NCBI GenBank assembly: GCA_045578465.1 | Contig: JAZNKJ010000006.1 | Coordinates: 1-64,000 of the forward strand | Direction of reading: 5' to 3' | Length of the DNA stretch: 64,000 nt | Origin: SIG454 sp045578465 | GTDB lineage: Bacteria > Bacillota > Clostridia > Monoglobales > Monoglobaceae | In this document: in pieces, positions 52,837 to 61,408 of the stretch | Layout: each line of letters opens with the position of its first letter | Position numbering within the stretch: position 1 is the stretch's first letter | Made by a program: the position numbers and the translations under genes | Notes under the pieces: model-generated | Seen by the model: the letters and a program-made list of their open reading frames with translations, nothing else | What the model was told of the DNA's origin: nothing | Databases searched by the model: none

Positions 52837-52868
52837 GAAAAATCCGTCCGGATTTAGGCGGATTTTTC
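52837..52868 (+). terminator. fba terminator
   Basis: Stem GAAAAATCCG / CGGATTTTTC with a 12-base loop and trailing T-run. Confidence 0.85.
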
Positions 52869-52890
52869 TTTTTAATAAAGAGGGATTATT

Positions 52891-53454
52891 ATGTATATTA
52901 TCGCAGGTCTTGGAAACCCGGGCAGAAAATACGCAGGGACAAGGCACAACATCGGCTTTGATGCAGTTGATGCCATTGCCTCTAAAAATAACATAAAATT
53001 CAATAAAAGCAAATTTAAAGCCGACATTGGCGAGGGCACTATCTGCGGAGAAAAGGTTATATTGGTTAAACCACAGACCTTTATGAATTTAAGCGGAGAG
53101 AGCATTCGCCCTATTTCCGATTGGTATAAAGTCCCATGCGAGAATATAATAGTAATATATGACGACATTTCCCTTCCTCTTGGCACACTGAGGCTTCGGA
53201 CAAAGGGAAGCGCAGGCGGACACAACGGAATGAAGAGCATAATTTATCAGCTTGGGACTGATGTTTTCCCAAGAATGAAAATCGGGGTTGGTGCTCCACC
53301 TGATATAGACTATGACTTAAAGGATTTCGTTTTGGGAAAATTCTCAAAAGCCGAGGTAGAAACTCTTATTAAAACAGTTGTTAAAGTTACAGACGCCGTT
53401 GAAAATCTTATAACAAACGGCGCAGAAAATACTATGTCAAAATTTAACGGGTAG
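52891..53454 (+). CDS. pth: Peptidyl-tRNA hydrolase
   Basis: 187 residues. GLGNPGRKYAGTRHN (catalytic His), KPQTFMNLSGES, YDDISLPLG (Asp) and GSAGGHNGMKSI are all family signatures. Recycles peptidyl-tRNA dropped from ribosomes. The ATG has AGAGGG upstream and mfd follows 7 bases after its stop, the usual pairing in Bacillota. Confidence 0.96.
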   Translation: MYIIAGLGNPGRKYAGTRHNIGFDAVDAIASKNNIKFNKSKFKADIGEGTICGEKVILVKPQTFMNLSGESIRPISDWYKVPCENIIVIYDDISLPLGTLRLRTKGSAGGHNGMKSIIYQLGTDVFPRMKIGVGAPPDIDYDLKDFVLGKFSKAEVETLIKTVVKVTDAVENLITNGAENTMSKFNG

Positions 53455-53461
53455 CAAAAAT

Positions 53462-56400
53462 ATGAGCGGATTTATGAAAATCATTGAGGAACTGGCGGAT
53501 TTTTCCGACCTTACCTCCTCCCTTGAAAATAGAATAACTCCGATAAATCTTATGGGTGTGGCAGATTCTGTCCGTGCCCATTTTATTTCTTGCGCCTCAA
53601 AAAAGCTTGCAAAACACGCATTCGTTATAACCGAAAGCGATGCCTCAGCACGAAAATTAATTGAAGATTTAAGCTTTTTCTCAGGGGAGAATGTTCTCTA
53701 TTTCCCCTCTGTTGACTTGCTTTTTTATGATGTTGAAGCCTCGGGGCAGGACATAAGCGCCCAGAGGCTTAAAGTTTTATCCACCCTTTGTTTCTCGGAG
53801 GAGAAATATCATATTGTAACCACAAGAAGGGCTCTTTGCTCCATAACCGCAGAGAAAAATCTCTATGAAAATCTTTCAAGAATTCTCTCGGTTGGAGACG
53901 AGATTGACCTTGACGAAATTAGAAAACTATTTATCGATTTAGGCTATACCTTCGAGGACGAAGTCAGCGGAAAAGGGCAATGCAGTATGCGAGGGGGAAT
54001 CTTTGATTTCTTCCCGCCTGAAAGAGATTTTGCCGTCCGCATCGAGCTTTGGGATACGGAAATTGACTCTATCCGTCTTTTCTCCCCCGAAAGCCAGAGG
54101 ACAATCGAAAACATAACCTCCTGCCTTTTAACTCCTGCAAAGGAGATAATTTTAACAGATGAAAAGCGTGAAATCCTTGCCTCTTTCTTAAAGAGCGAGG
54201 GTAAAAAGGCATCTAAAAAAGAGGACGAGAAAAACAATCATCTTTCTCAGATTCTTCGTCGGGATTTAGAGAGAGTTGAGGAGAAAATCACTTTCCCATC
54301 CATTCATAAATATATCCCTGTTTTATATAGTGAGCCTGCAACCATTGCGGATTATCTTGATGATAACTATATTATTTTCGCAGACGAGGCAGGAAGACTT
54401 TCTGAAAGCGCAAAAATTGAGGCAGAGCAATTCTCTGAGGATATTAAATCCCTTTTAGAGAGGGGAATTGTCCCTAAAACCTCATATAAATATTCTGCGG
54501 ATTTTTCTTCCATGATAAAAAATCTTTCTTCCCGTTCTTTTGTTGGCATGAGCAGTATTTCCTACTCCTGCCCCGACTATAAGCCGAAGAAAATTATAAA
54601 TATAACCTCAAAAGGAATAAACGACTATCACGGAAAGCTCGAATTTTTCTATGACGCTCTTTCCTTTTACAAAAAGAATAACTATAAAATCATAATCCTT
54701 GCGGGGAACGAAAGCAAGGCGAAAAACCTCTGCACCTCTTTGGAGGACGAGGGTTATTCCCCAACATACTTAAAGGAATTTGACACTCTCCCCTCATCAG
54801 GTGGGATTATTGTAACTTTGGGCAGTATTTCCCGAGGCTTTGAATATCCTCTTATAAACACGGCTGTCATCAGTGACAAGGAGATTTTCGGGAGCCATAA
54901 AAAGAAAAAGTCCCGTTTCAAAGTCAACAAACAGGATAAAATCAATAGCTTTACCGACCTTAAAGTCGGGGATTTTGTTGTGCATCAAAACCACGGTGTC
55001 GGCAAATATATGGGAACTGTTCAGCTTGATGCAGGCGGAATAAAGCGAGATTACTTAAAGCTTTTATATAAAGGAAGCGATGTTTTATATGTCCCCACGG
55101 ACCAGCTTTCCTTAGTCTATAAACACGCCTCAAAGGAGGGTTCCTCTGTCCGCCTTAACACTCTTGGCGGCACTGACTGGTCAAAGACAAAGCAGAGGGT
55201 TAAAAAATCCTGCGAGGATATTGCAGATGATTTAATTGCCCTTTACGCAGCACGAGAATCTATCCGCGGGGTTGAATGTGGGCCTGATGACGAATGGCAA
55301 AGAGTTTTTGAGGCATCTTTTCCTTTCGAGGAAACAGATGACCAGCTTTCAAGCATTGCCGAAATCAAAGCGGATATGGAAAGGCCTCGGCCAATGGACA
55401 GACTCCTTTGCGGAGATGTTGGCTACGGCAAGACCGAGGTTGCTATGCGCTCTGCCTTTAAGGCGGTTATGAATGGCTATCAGGTTGTTTATCTTGTTCC
55501 AACCACTATTTTAGCAAGTCAGCACACAAACACATTCCGCCAGAGAATGAAAGACTTTCCCATAAGGATTGCATCCCTTTCCAGATTCAACACTCCCTCT
55601 GAGCAAAAAGAGGTTATAAAAGGACTTAAAAGCGGAGAGGTCGACATTGTTATCGGCACTCACAAGCTTTTAAACCCTGCCATTGAATATAAAAACTTAG
55701 GACTACTCATAATTGACGAAGAACAGCGTTTCGGCGTTAAACATAAGGAACAAATCAAGGAGCTTCGAAAAAACATTGATGTTTTAACTCTTTCGGCAAC
55801 TCCTATCCCAAGAACTCTTCATATGTCAATGTCAGGAATTCGCGATATGAGCATTATTGCTCAGCCACCGGGGGAAAGATACCCCGTTGCCACCTATGTT
55901 TTGGAATATGACAGAGAGGTAATCCGTGAAGCCATAAACCGTGAAATCGGCAGAGGCGGTCAGGTTTATTACCTTTTCAACCGTGTTTCGGGGATTGAAA
56001 AAGTTGCGGAGGAAATTTCCGCTATGATTCCTGACGCAAGGATTGCTGTTGCCCACGGGAAAATGAACGAGCGTGAGCTTGAAAATATTATGATGTCCCT
56101 TTATGAAGGGGAGATTGATATTTTAATCTGCACCACCATAATTGAGACAGGCCTTGACATTCCAAATGTTAACACTATAATAATTGAAGATTCAGACCGA
56201 ATGGGTCTTTCTCAACTTTATCAGCTCAGGGGAAGAGTTGGCCGCTCCGACAGACTTGCATACGCCTACCTTACTTTCAGGCGCAATAAAGTCTTAACCG
56301 AGGATGCGGAAAAGAGACTTCGCGCCGTAAAGGAATTTACGGAGTTTGGCTCAGGCTTTAAAATCGCTCTCCGTGACCTTGAAATTCGAGGAATGGGCAA

Positions 56401-56953
56401 TCTTATCGGTGCGGCGCAAAGCGGTCATATGGAGGCCGTTGGCTATGAGATGTATTGCAAAATGCTTGACAGCGCAATCAAGGCACACAAGGGAATTGTC
56501 TCAGAGGAACAAACGGACACTCTTATTGATGTCCCAATTGACGGATATATCCCCGAAAGATATATTCCTTATCATTCCCAGAGGCTTTCCGCTTATAAAC
56601 GCATTGCCGCCATTGAAAACGAAAACGATTTAATGGACGCTCAGGATGAGCTTTGCGACAGATACGGCAACCTTCCGCCCTCCGTTGAAAATCTCCTTGA
56701 AATTTCCCTTATCCGCAAAATGGCGTCGGATAAAAAATTCACGGAAGTCAGCCTAAAAGACGGCGTTTTAAAACTTTTCTTCTCGGAAGAAAATCCGCCT
56801 GAAATGGAGAGGGCAATTGAATATGCCTTGGAAAATCCCCTTACGGTTGCCATAAGAAAAGGCAAAAAACCTCATATTGAATTTAAGGTTCAGGCGGATT
56901 GTTCACAGAAAAAACACATCGAAAATATCAAAAAAACCATTGAAAAAATGTAA
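53462..56953 (+). CDS. mfd: Transcription-repair coupling factor Mfd
   Basis: 1163 residues, full length. An N-terminal UvrB-homology region, an RNA polymerase-interaction domain (VGDFVVHQNHGVGKYMG), RecG-like helicase motifs (GDVGYGKTEVAMRS, IDEEQRFG, LSATPIPRTL, QLRGRVGRSD) and a C-terminal TRCF domain. It removes stalled polymerase and recruits UvrA. Start at ATG 53462; an ATG four codons on is also possible. Confidence 0.96.
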   Translation: MSGFMKIIEELADFSDLTSSLENRITPINLMGVADSVRAHFISCASKKLAKHAFVITESDASARKLIEDLSFFSGENVLYFPSVDLLFYDVEASGQDISAQRLKVLSTLCFSEEKYHIVTTRRALCSITAEKNLYENLSRILSVGDEIDLDEIRKLFIDLGYTFEDEVSGKGQCSMRGGIFDFFPPERDFAVRIELWDTEIDSIRLFSPESQRTIENITSCLLTPAKEIILTDEKREILASFLKSEGKKASKKEDEKNNHLSQILRRDLERVEEKITFPSIHKYIPVLYSEPATIADYLDDNYIIFADEAGRLSESAKIEAEQFSEDIKSLLERGIVPKTSYKYSADFSSMIKNLSSRSFVGMSSISYSCPDYKPKKIINITSKGINDYHGKLEFFYDALSFYKKNNYKIIILAGNESKAKNLCTSLEDEGYSPTYLKEFDTLPSSGGIIVTLGSISRGFEYPLINTAVISDKEIFGSHKKKKSRFKVNKQDKINSFTDLKVGDFVVHQNHGVGKYMGTVQLDAGGIKRDYLKLLYKGSDVLYVPTDQLSLVYKHASKEGSSVRLNTLGGTDWSKTKQRVKKSCEDIADDLIALYAARESIRGVECGPDDEWQRVFEASFPFEETDDQLSSIAEIKADMERPRPMDRLLCGDVGYGKTEVAMRSAFKAVMNGYQVVYLVPTTILASQHTNTFRQRMKDFPIRIASLSRFNTPSEQKEVIKGLKSGEVDIVIGTHKLLNPAIEYKNLGLLIIDEEQRFGVKHKEQIKELRKNIDVLTLSATPIPRTLHMSMSGIRDMSIIAQPPGERYPVATYVLEYDREVIREAINREIGRGGQVYYLFNRVSGIEKVAEEISAMIPDARIAVAHGKMNERELENIMMSLYEGEIDILICTTIIETGLDIPNVNTIIIEDSDRMGLSQLYQLRGRVGRSDRLAYAYLTFRRNKVLTEDAEKRLRAVKEFTEFGSGFKIALRDLEIRGMGNLIGAAQSGHMEAVGYEMYCKMLDSAIKAHKGIVSEEQTDTLIDVPIDGYIPERYIPYHSQRLSAYKRIAAIENENDLMDAQDELCDRYGNLPPSVENLLEISLIRKMASDKKFTEVSLKDGVLKLFFSEENPPEMERAIEYALENPLTVAIRKGKKPHIEFKVQADCSQKKHIENIKKTIEKM

Positions 56954-57011
56954 AGGCTATTGTATAATGTTTTTATATACCAAAGAGATTTATATTGAGG
57001 AGGAATAGATT

Positions 57012-58046
57012 ATGTGGAAATGCAGTAAATGCGGTTTAGAACTCGCTGACGATGTTCTTGTTTGCCCTTGCGGAGAAGAAAAGCCTGAGGAAACTGTTGA
57101 AGTTGTCGAGGTTATACCTGCGGCGGAAGCAGTTGAAGAAGAGGCTGTTTTAACCGAAGAAACTCTCGAAGAGGGTGAAATTGAAGAGGTTGCCGAAGAA
57201 GAAGCAGAACCAAAGGTATTAAACAAGAAAATTGTTGCTCTAATCTGCCTTGTTCTTGCAATTATCTTAGGCACAGCAGGGATTTTTGCTTACCATCTTA
57301 AAAACAGATATGTTAAAATTACAGGGGACAGCAACACAATAACCACTACTGATGTCAAAAACACCTGCGACAGTATTTTCAGCGAAGATATTGCAATGAA
57401 AGTTGGAAAAATTGCAATTGACGAAGATGTTTTTGAATATTTTGTAAATGCTGTTGCTCTTTCCTATCAGGAAATGTATTGCTATGACGAGAATTATGAG
57501 ATTGATATAAATCTCCTTAAAGACTTTAAGTGGAACGATATAGCCGACAAAGAAACAGGGGAAACCCATAAAGACATTGTTATTGCCGAAGCAGTTGACC
57601 TTTGCGCAACCAACTATGCCATCGTTGCTTTTGGCGAAAAGAACGGTTTTTATCTCACCTCTCAGCAATTAGATGCCATCAAGGCGGATATAAAAACCAT
57701 TAAAGAAACTCACGGAAAGAAGCTTGAAGAAGTCCTCGAGCTTAACGGCTATGACTCTTTAAAACAGCTTGAAGAAATCCGTAAGCTTGCAGAAAGCACC
57801 AACTCGATTTATACAGATATGTCACAGAATATGGCAAAGTATATTGACAAGGATATGTCAGTTTTCAACTTTAAATCTGCAGAGGACCTTATCTACTATG
57901 CAAAGAGAACTGAAAAGATTTCTTTAAATCAAGACCTCCTCCACGATTTTGATATTGAAATAGACTTTGCAAAGGTTTACGAAGCAGAGCAGAAAGCTAT
58001 GGAAGAAGCCAAAACTGCTGAGGCTGAGACAACAGACGAAGAATAA
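57012..58046 (+). CDS. Zinc-ribbon, single-TM protein with SurA/PrsA-like domain
   Basis: 344 residues. An N-terminal zinc ribbon CSKC...CPCG (4-20), an acidic linker (EEEAVLTEETLEEGEIEEVAEEEAE), one membrane helix (about 78-97) and an extracytoplasmic helical domain (about 120-330) resembling the N-terminal chaperone part of SurA/PrsA foldases, with no rotamase domain. GAGGAGG precedes the ATG. It follows mfd, where prsA-like genes are common in Clostridia. Probably a membrane-anchored folding helper; assignment moderate. Confidence 0.7.
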   Translation: MWKCSKCGLELADDVLVCPCGEEKPEETVEVVEVIPAAEAVEEEAVLTEETLEEGEIEEVAEEEAEPKVLNKKIVALICLVLAIILGTAGIFAYHLKNRYVKITGDSNTITTTDVKNTCDSIFSEDIAMKVGKIAIDEDVFEYFVNAVALSYQEMYCYDENYEIDINLLKDFKWNDIADKETGETHKDIVIAEAVDLCATNYAIVAFGEKNGFYLTSQQLDAIKADIKTIKETHGKKLEEVLELNGYDSLKQLEEIRKLAESTNSIYTDMSQNMAKYIDKDMSVFNFKSAEDLIYYAKRTEKISLNQDLLHDFDIEIDFAKVYEAEQKAMEEAKTAEAETTDEE

Positions 58047-58056
58047 AAAATAAGAG

Positions 58057-58092
58057 CCCGACCCGATAACGCAATCAAATATTGCGGTCGGG
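58057..58092. other. Unexplained GC-rich two-stem hairpin
   Basis: An outer stem CCCGACC / GGTCGGG and inner stem GCAAT / ATTGC, with a one-sided 7-base bulge CGATAAC. It lies after the stop at 58046 and upstream of a separate bidirectional terminator. No T-run follows. It may be part of a small RNA, a 3' end processing element, or a repeat-family palindrome. Confidence 0.45.
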
Positions 58093-58122
58093 TGCCCCGA
58101 AACCTTGTTGTTTTCACAATAA

Positions 58123-58150
58123 AAGCTCAAAGGAACAATCCTTTGAGCTT
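58123..58150. terminator. Bidirectional terminator
   Basis: A perfect 12-bp stem AAGCTCAAAGGA / TCCTTTGAGCTT, loop ACAA, A-run and T-run on the two sides, between convergent genes. Confidence 0.9.
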
Positions 58151-58161
58151 TTTCTTTTATA

Positions 58162-59061
58162 TCATTTCGCAAATTTTTGGACACCCCACACGCCCACTAT
58201 AATCATAAGAGAATAGATTATGTTAGGCAGGCTTAAAGCAGTATCTTTTAAAATCACAATACCTGCAAAGATTGAAACAACCGTTATAACATTTGAGAAA
58301 ACCGTTGTTCTTGAAATGGGGAGATGGGTGTTTGCATAGTTGATTAAGAAAAATGCAACAACCGAGGACAAAACCCCAAGATATAAAATGGAAATCAAAA
58401 AACTTCCGTTTAGAAGTGGCTTATAAATAAGAGACAAATCGTTTATGTTCTCAATAACAGCCACCGCCGTAAAGACTATGCTTGCAAGGAAGAACATAAC
58501 ATAAGTTCTCTCAAATGGACTGAACTCATTTGCACTCTGGCGGCTTATGGCGTTAAACAAAACTGCCGACAAAATCGCCCCCAAAAGCAAAACCGCGCCC
58601 CCTGCTGTCGCCCCTTCTCCGTCTCCGCTTATTAAGATAACTCCCAAAACGGATAGGACACCGAAAACGACCTGCCAGAGAGTTGGTGCCTCTTTCATAA
58701 ACAGTGCCGAATAAATCATTGCGCCGATAGGGACCAGAGCCAGCATAATCGCCGCAAAGGTTGGGGAGGAAAACTTTATTCCATAGCTTTCGCAATAAAA
58801 GTATATAACGGGTTGCATAATCCCCATAATAAGCACTTTTAAAACTTTCTTCCCTTTAAAGTTGATTTTAACCACCTTAAAGATAACTAAAAGGTTTAAA
58901 ATCAAAAAGGCGAAAAGGAAACGCAGGGCAAGCAGAACCGACGGACTTGTCACTTTAAGCCCCATATCCGAAAACATAAAGCTGAAACCGAATATGAAAT
59001 TTGAGAAAAATGCCGCCAAAGTCGCAAGGACTGCGGTTTTCTTTTTTATGTTATTCTCCAT
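58162..59061 (-). CDS. EamA/DMT superfamily transporter
   Basis: About 299 residues with ten membrane helices in two EamA repeats (ALRFLFAFLILNLLVIF; LGVLSSVVAFFLINYANTHLPISRTTVFSNV). Start taken at the ATG 59061; a TTG at 59076 is also possible. Drug/metabolite transporter family, usually exporting amino acids or similar metabolites; substrate unknown. Last gene of a four-gene minus-strand cluster. Confidence 0.9.
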   Translation of the reverse strand: MENNIKKKTAVLATLAAFFSNFIFGFSFMFSDMGLKVTSPSVLLALRFLFAFLILNLLVIFKVVKINFKGKKVLKVLIMGIMQPVIYFYCESYGIKFSSPTFAAIMLALVPIGAMIYSALFMKEAPTLWQVVFGVLSVLGVILISGDGEGATAGGAVLLLGAILSAVLFNAISRQSANEFSPFERTYVMFFLASIVFTAVAVIENINDLSLIYKPLLNGSFLISILYLGVLSSVVAFFLINYANTHLPISRTTVFSNVITVVSIFAGIVILKDTALSLPNIIYSLMIIVGVWGVQKFAK

Positions 59062-59077
59062 TTTATTTCCGTCCAAT

Positions 59078-59773
59078 CTAACTTTGAGAAATATTTATTT
59101 CTGTTACAATCCAGCCGTTTTTGCGGTTCTCAGTCACAACTTCTGCGTGGCTTTCGCTTCTGGAAAAAGAGCCTTTGCTTTCATATATATAGTTTAAAAT
59201 ATCCACCCCAAGCTCCAATGACCATTTCCGGTTTTCCTCAGCAGTCATTGTTTCTAATCTGGTCATAAACTCTTCCATACTCATCCCTTGGGATGCGATA
59301 TATTCGCTCATATAAGAGGAGAAATTCACTCCGCTCATATCAGGGATTGAGATAAGATAGCTGACTGTCGCCTTATCCCCGTTTTTTTCTACTCCTATTC
59401 TTTGACAGAGGGTGTTGTTGAATGTGTTTCTAAGAAGTCTTTCAACCTTATCAGCCGAAACTCCTTTGGAAATCCCCTCTAATGATTGCTTTATGCCACT
59501 GCGAAATCTGCTTATTTCCGCTCTTGCATTCCCCTCTTCCAAAACATACTGTTTTGCAGAGGAAAAATCCCCTGTGTAAATGGCGTCCATACACTTATCC
59601 GACGCCTCCTCAGGAGTTTTGGCATAAATTATTTCCACAACTTCCTCTTCCTCTTCAAATTCAAAGGAGAGCTTGTCTTCTTCCTTTGGTGGCTCAGCCT
59701 CCTCTTTCTTGCAGGAGGAAAGACCCAGAATAGCCACAAGGATTAAAATCAGCGCTAAACTTTTTCGTTTCAT
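59078..59773 (-). CDS. Hypothetical lipoprotein
   Basis: 231 residues from the ATG at 59773: lipoprotein signal with lipobox LGLSSC (Cys about 21), an acidic linker, then a ~170-residue helical domain (TPEEASDKCMDAIYTGDFSSAKQYV) typical of unknown Clostridial surface lipoproteins. The ATG begins one base after the phosphoribosyltransferase stop and has no ribosome site, so coupled translation is likely. Confidence 0.8.
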   Translation of the reverse strand: MKRKSLALILILVAILGLSSCKKEEAEPPKEEDKLSFEFEEEEEVVEIIYAKTPEEASDKCMDAIYTGDFSSAKQYVLEEGNARAEISRFRSGIKQSLEGISKGVSADKVERLLRNTFNNTLCQRIGVEKNGDKATVSYLISIPDMSGVNFSSYMSEYIASQGMSMEEFMTRLETMTAEENRKWSLELGVDILNYIYESKGSFSRSESHAEVVTENRKNGWIVTEINISQS

Positions 59774-59774
59774 A

Positions 59775-60326
59775 TTACTTAACCGTTCCGTCAGGATTGA
59801 ATAAAGGAAGCTTTTCAAGATAGATAATATCGTCTCTGTCCTGAGCATCGCCTTCGGCGAGAATTGTCATCTTGCCAACGATATTGCCCCCTGCTTTATT
59901 AACAAGCTGTTCAATTGCAGAGAGGGATTCTCCTGTTGAGATAACATCGTCAATGATTAAAATTCTCTTGCCCTTCATCTTATCTGCATCTGCTTTATCA
60001 AGATAAAGCTTTTGCTCTTTCGCAGTTGTTATGGAGTTAACCGTAACCTCAAAAACCTCCTGCATATAAAGCTTAGGGTTCTTTCTTACTAAAACATAGA
60101 AATCGTCCCCGTTCTGACGGGCCATTTCATGAATAAGAGGAATACCCTTAGCCTCGGCGGTTATAAGATAGTCATATTCGGGTGCTCTCTTTAAAAGCTC
60201 TCTTGCACAAGCCACTGTAAGAGGAGCATCCCCGAAAATTACAAATGCCCCGATATATAAATCGTCTGTAACCTTGCATAAAGGAAGCTCACGGTCAAGA
60301 CCTGCTATGTTCATTTTATATTTCAT
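59775..60326 (-). CDS. Adenine/xanthine phosphoribosyltransferase family protein
   Basis: 183 residues. The PRPP loop ILIIDDVISTGESLSAI and the catalytic-loop YLITAEAKGIPLIHEMA match the APRT/Xpt purine phosphoribosyltransferase family. Salvages a purine base with PRPP to a nucleotide. Compared with standard APRT it has an unusual C-terminus (LPLFNPDGTVK). It could be an APRT-like regulator or salvage enzyme; the exact base is uncertain. Confidence 0.88.
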   Translation of the reverse strand: MKYKMNIAGLDRELPLCKVTDDLYIGAFVIFGDAPLTVACARELLKRAPEYDYLITAEAKGIPLIHEMARQNGDDFYVLVRKNPKLYMQEVFEVTVNSITTAKEQKLYLDKADADKMKGKRILIIDDVISTGESLSAIEQLVNKAGGNIVGKMTILAEGDAQDRDDIIYLEKLPLFNPDGTVK

Positions 60327-60353
60327 ATTTTTTCACCTCTATATAAATATTAG

Positions 60354-61307
60354 TTAACTTATGGCAAAATCCTTTTCTTTTACACTTTTTTCGGCAGGAA
60401 CAACGAAATTAAATGCACTCGGGGCAATTTCAAATTCAATTCTGTCCCCGCTTTCAATTTCTCCGTCTATACAGATTTTTATTTCGCCGTTATTAGGGGT
60501 TATTGTGATTTTTTCGCACTTCCCTGTCCAGATTACTTCCTCAATTTTAGGAAGCTTTAAAAAACTGCCCTTCATATAATGTGGAAGAAGCGTTATGAAA
60601 CGGCGCCTCGGAACATCCTTTATAATGTTAACGCTTATAAGTCCGTCGTTAAGCTCAGCCAGAGGATTGGATTTTATCCCCCCTCCGCAAAAGCATCCGT
60701 TGGCAACCGATGTTAAAAGCAATTTGCCGTCATGCTTAACCTCTCCGTCTATCTCTATTTTGAGATTGGCTCCGTTTTTCTTGATAAGGTTAAGAAGAAC
60801 CGATGCAAAATATGCAAAAGAGCCGGAAATAAAAGGCTTCTTTTTAAGTTCTCCTGCTTTGTCGGCAACATTACAGTCAAAACCAATGTTGAACATATTG
60901 GCGCAATAGCCCTGCCTCTTCTTCCCTTTTGAAAAGATTGAATAACGAATGGCGTCACACTTAACGCTCTCCCCTGTTGATTGGAGAATAACATCGCTAA
61001 ACTCGGCATCATCCTTAAAATTTCTGCAAAAATCGTTGCCTGTCCCGATTGGGATAACGCCGATTTCCGCCTCAGACTCAGCAATTGCACCGTTTAAAAC
61101 CTCGTTTAATGTCCCGTCGCCACCGCAGGCGATAAATCTTGCAGGGCCATATTTCTTGCAGTATTTTTCCACAAATTTTTTTGCATCCGCAGTTGCACGG
61201 GTTAAATAAACCTGAGATTTTTTCGCAGTTTTTTGAATTTTTTCTTTAAGTTCTTTGACTTTTTTCCCTTGACCTGCGCAAGGGTTTATAATAAAAATCG
61301 TTTTCAT
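60354..61307 (-). CDS. Diacylglycerol/lipid kinase family protein (DagK/YegS)
   Basis: 317 residues. IINPCAGQGKKV at the start, nucleotide-binding GGDGTLNEVLNG, GTGNDFCRNF and the C-terminal beta-sandwich with NGCFCGGGIKSNPLAELNDGLI are standard for this fold. Phosphorylates diacylglycerol or a related lipid to feed phosphatidic acid back to membrane synthesis. Ribosome site is weak (CGGGATG). First gene of the cluster with phosphoribosyltransferase, lipoprotein and transporter. Confidence 0.92.
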   Translation of the reverse strand: MKTIFIINPCAGQGKKVKELKEKIQKTAKKSQVYLTRATADAKKFVEKYCKKYGPARFIACGGDGTLNEVLNGAIAESEAEIGVIPIGTGNDFCRNFKDDAEFSDVILQSTGESVKCDAIRYSIFSKGKKRQGYCANMFNIGFDCNVADKAGELKKKPFISGSFAYFASVLLNLIKKNGANLKIEIDGEVKHDGKLLLTSVANGCFCGGGIKSNPLAELNDGLISVNIIKDVPRRRFITLLPHYMKGSFLKLPKIEEVIWTGKCEKITITPNNGEIKICIDGEIESGDRIEFEIAPSAFNFVVPAEKSVKEKDFAIS

Positions 61308-61371
61308 TTTTCATCCCGCTTTATTTTCTTTTATAATTTCGTCAAAGCTCAGATGCTTACTTGAAAATCAA

Positions 61372-61400
61372 CAAAAAACATCGGAAACCGATGTTTTTTG
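61372..61400 (-). terminator. nagA operon terminator
   Basis: A perfect 13-bp stem CAAAAAACATCGG / CCGATGTTTTTTG with loop AAA; a T-run is built into the 3' arm on the minus strand. Confidence 0.88.
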
Positions 61401-61408
61401 TGTATTTA

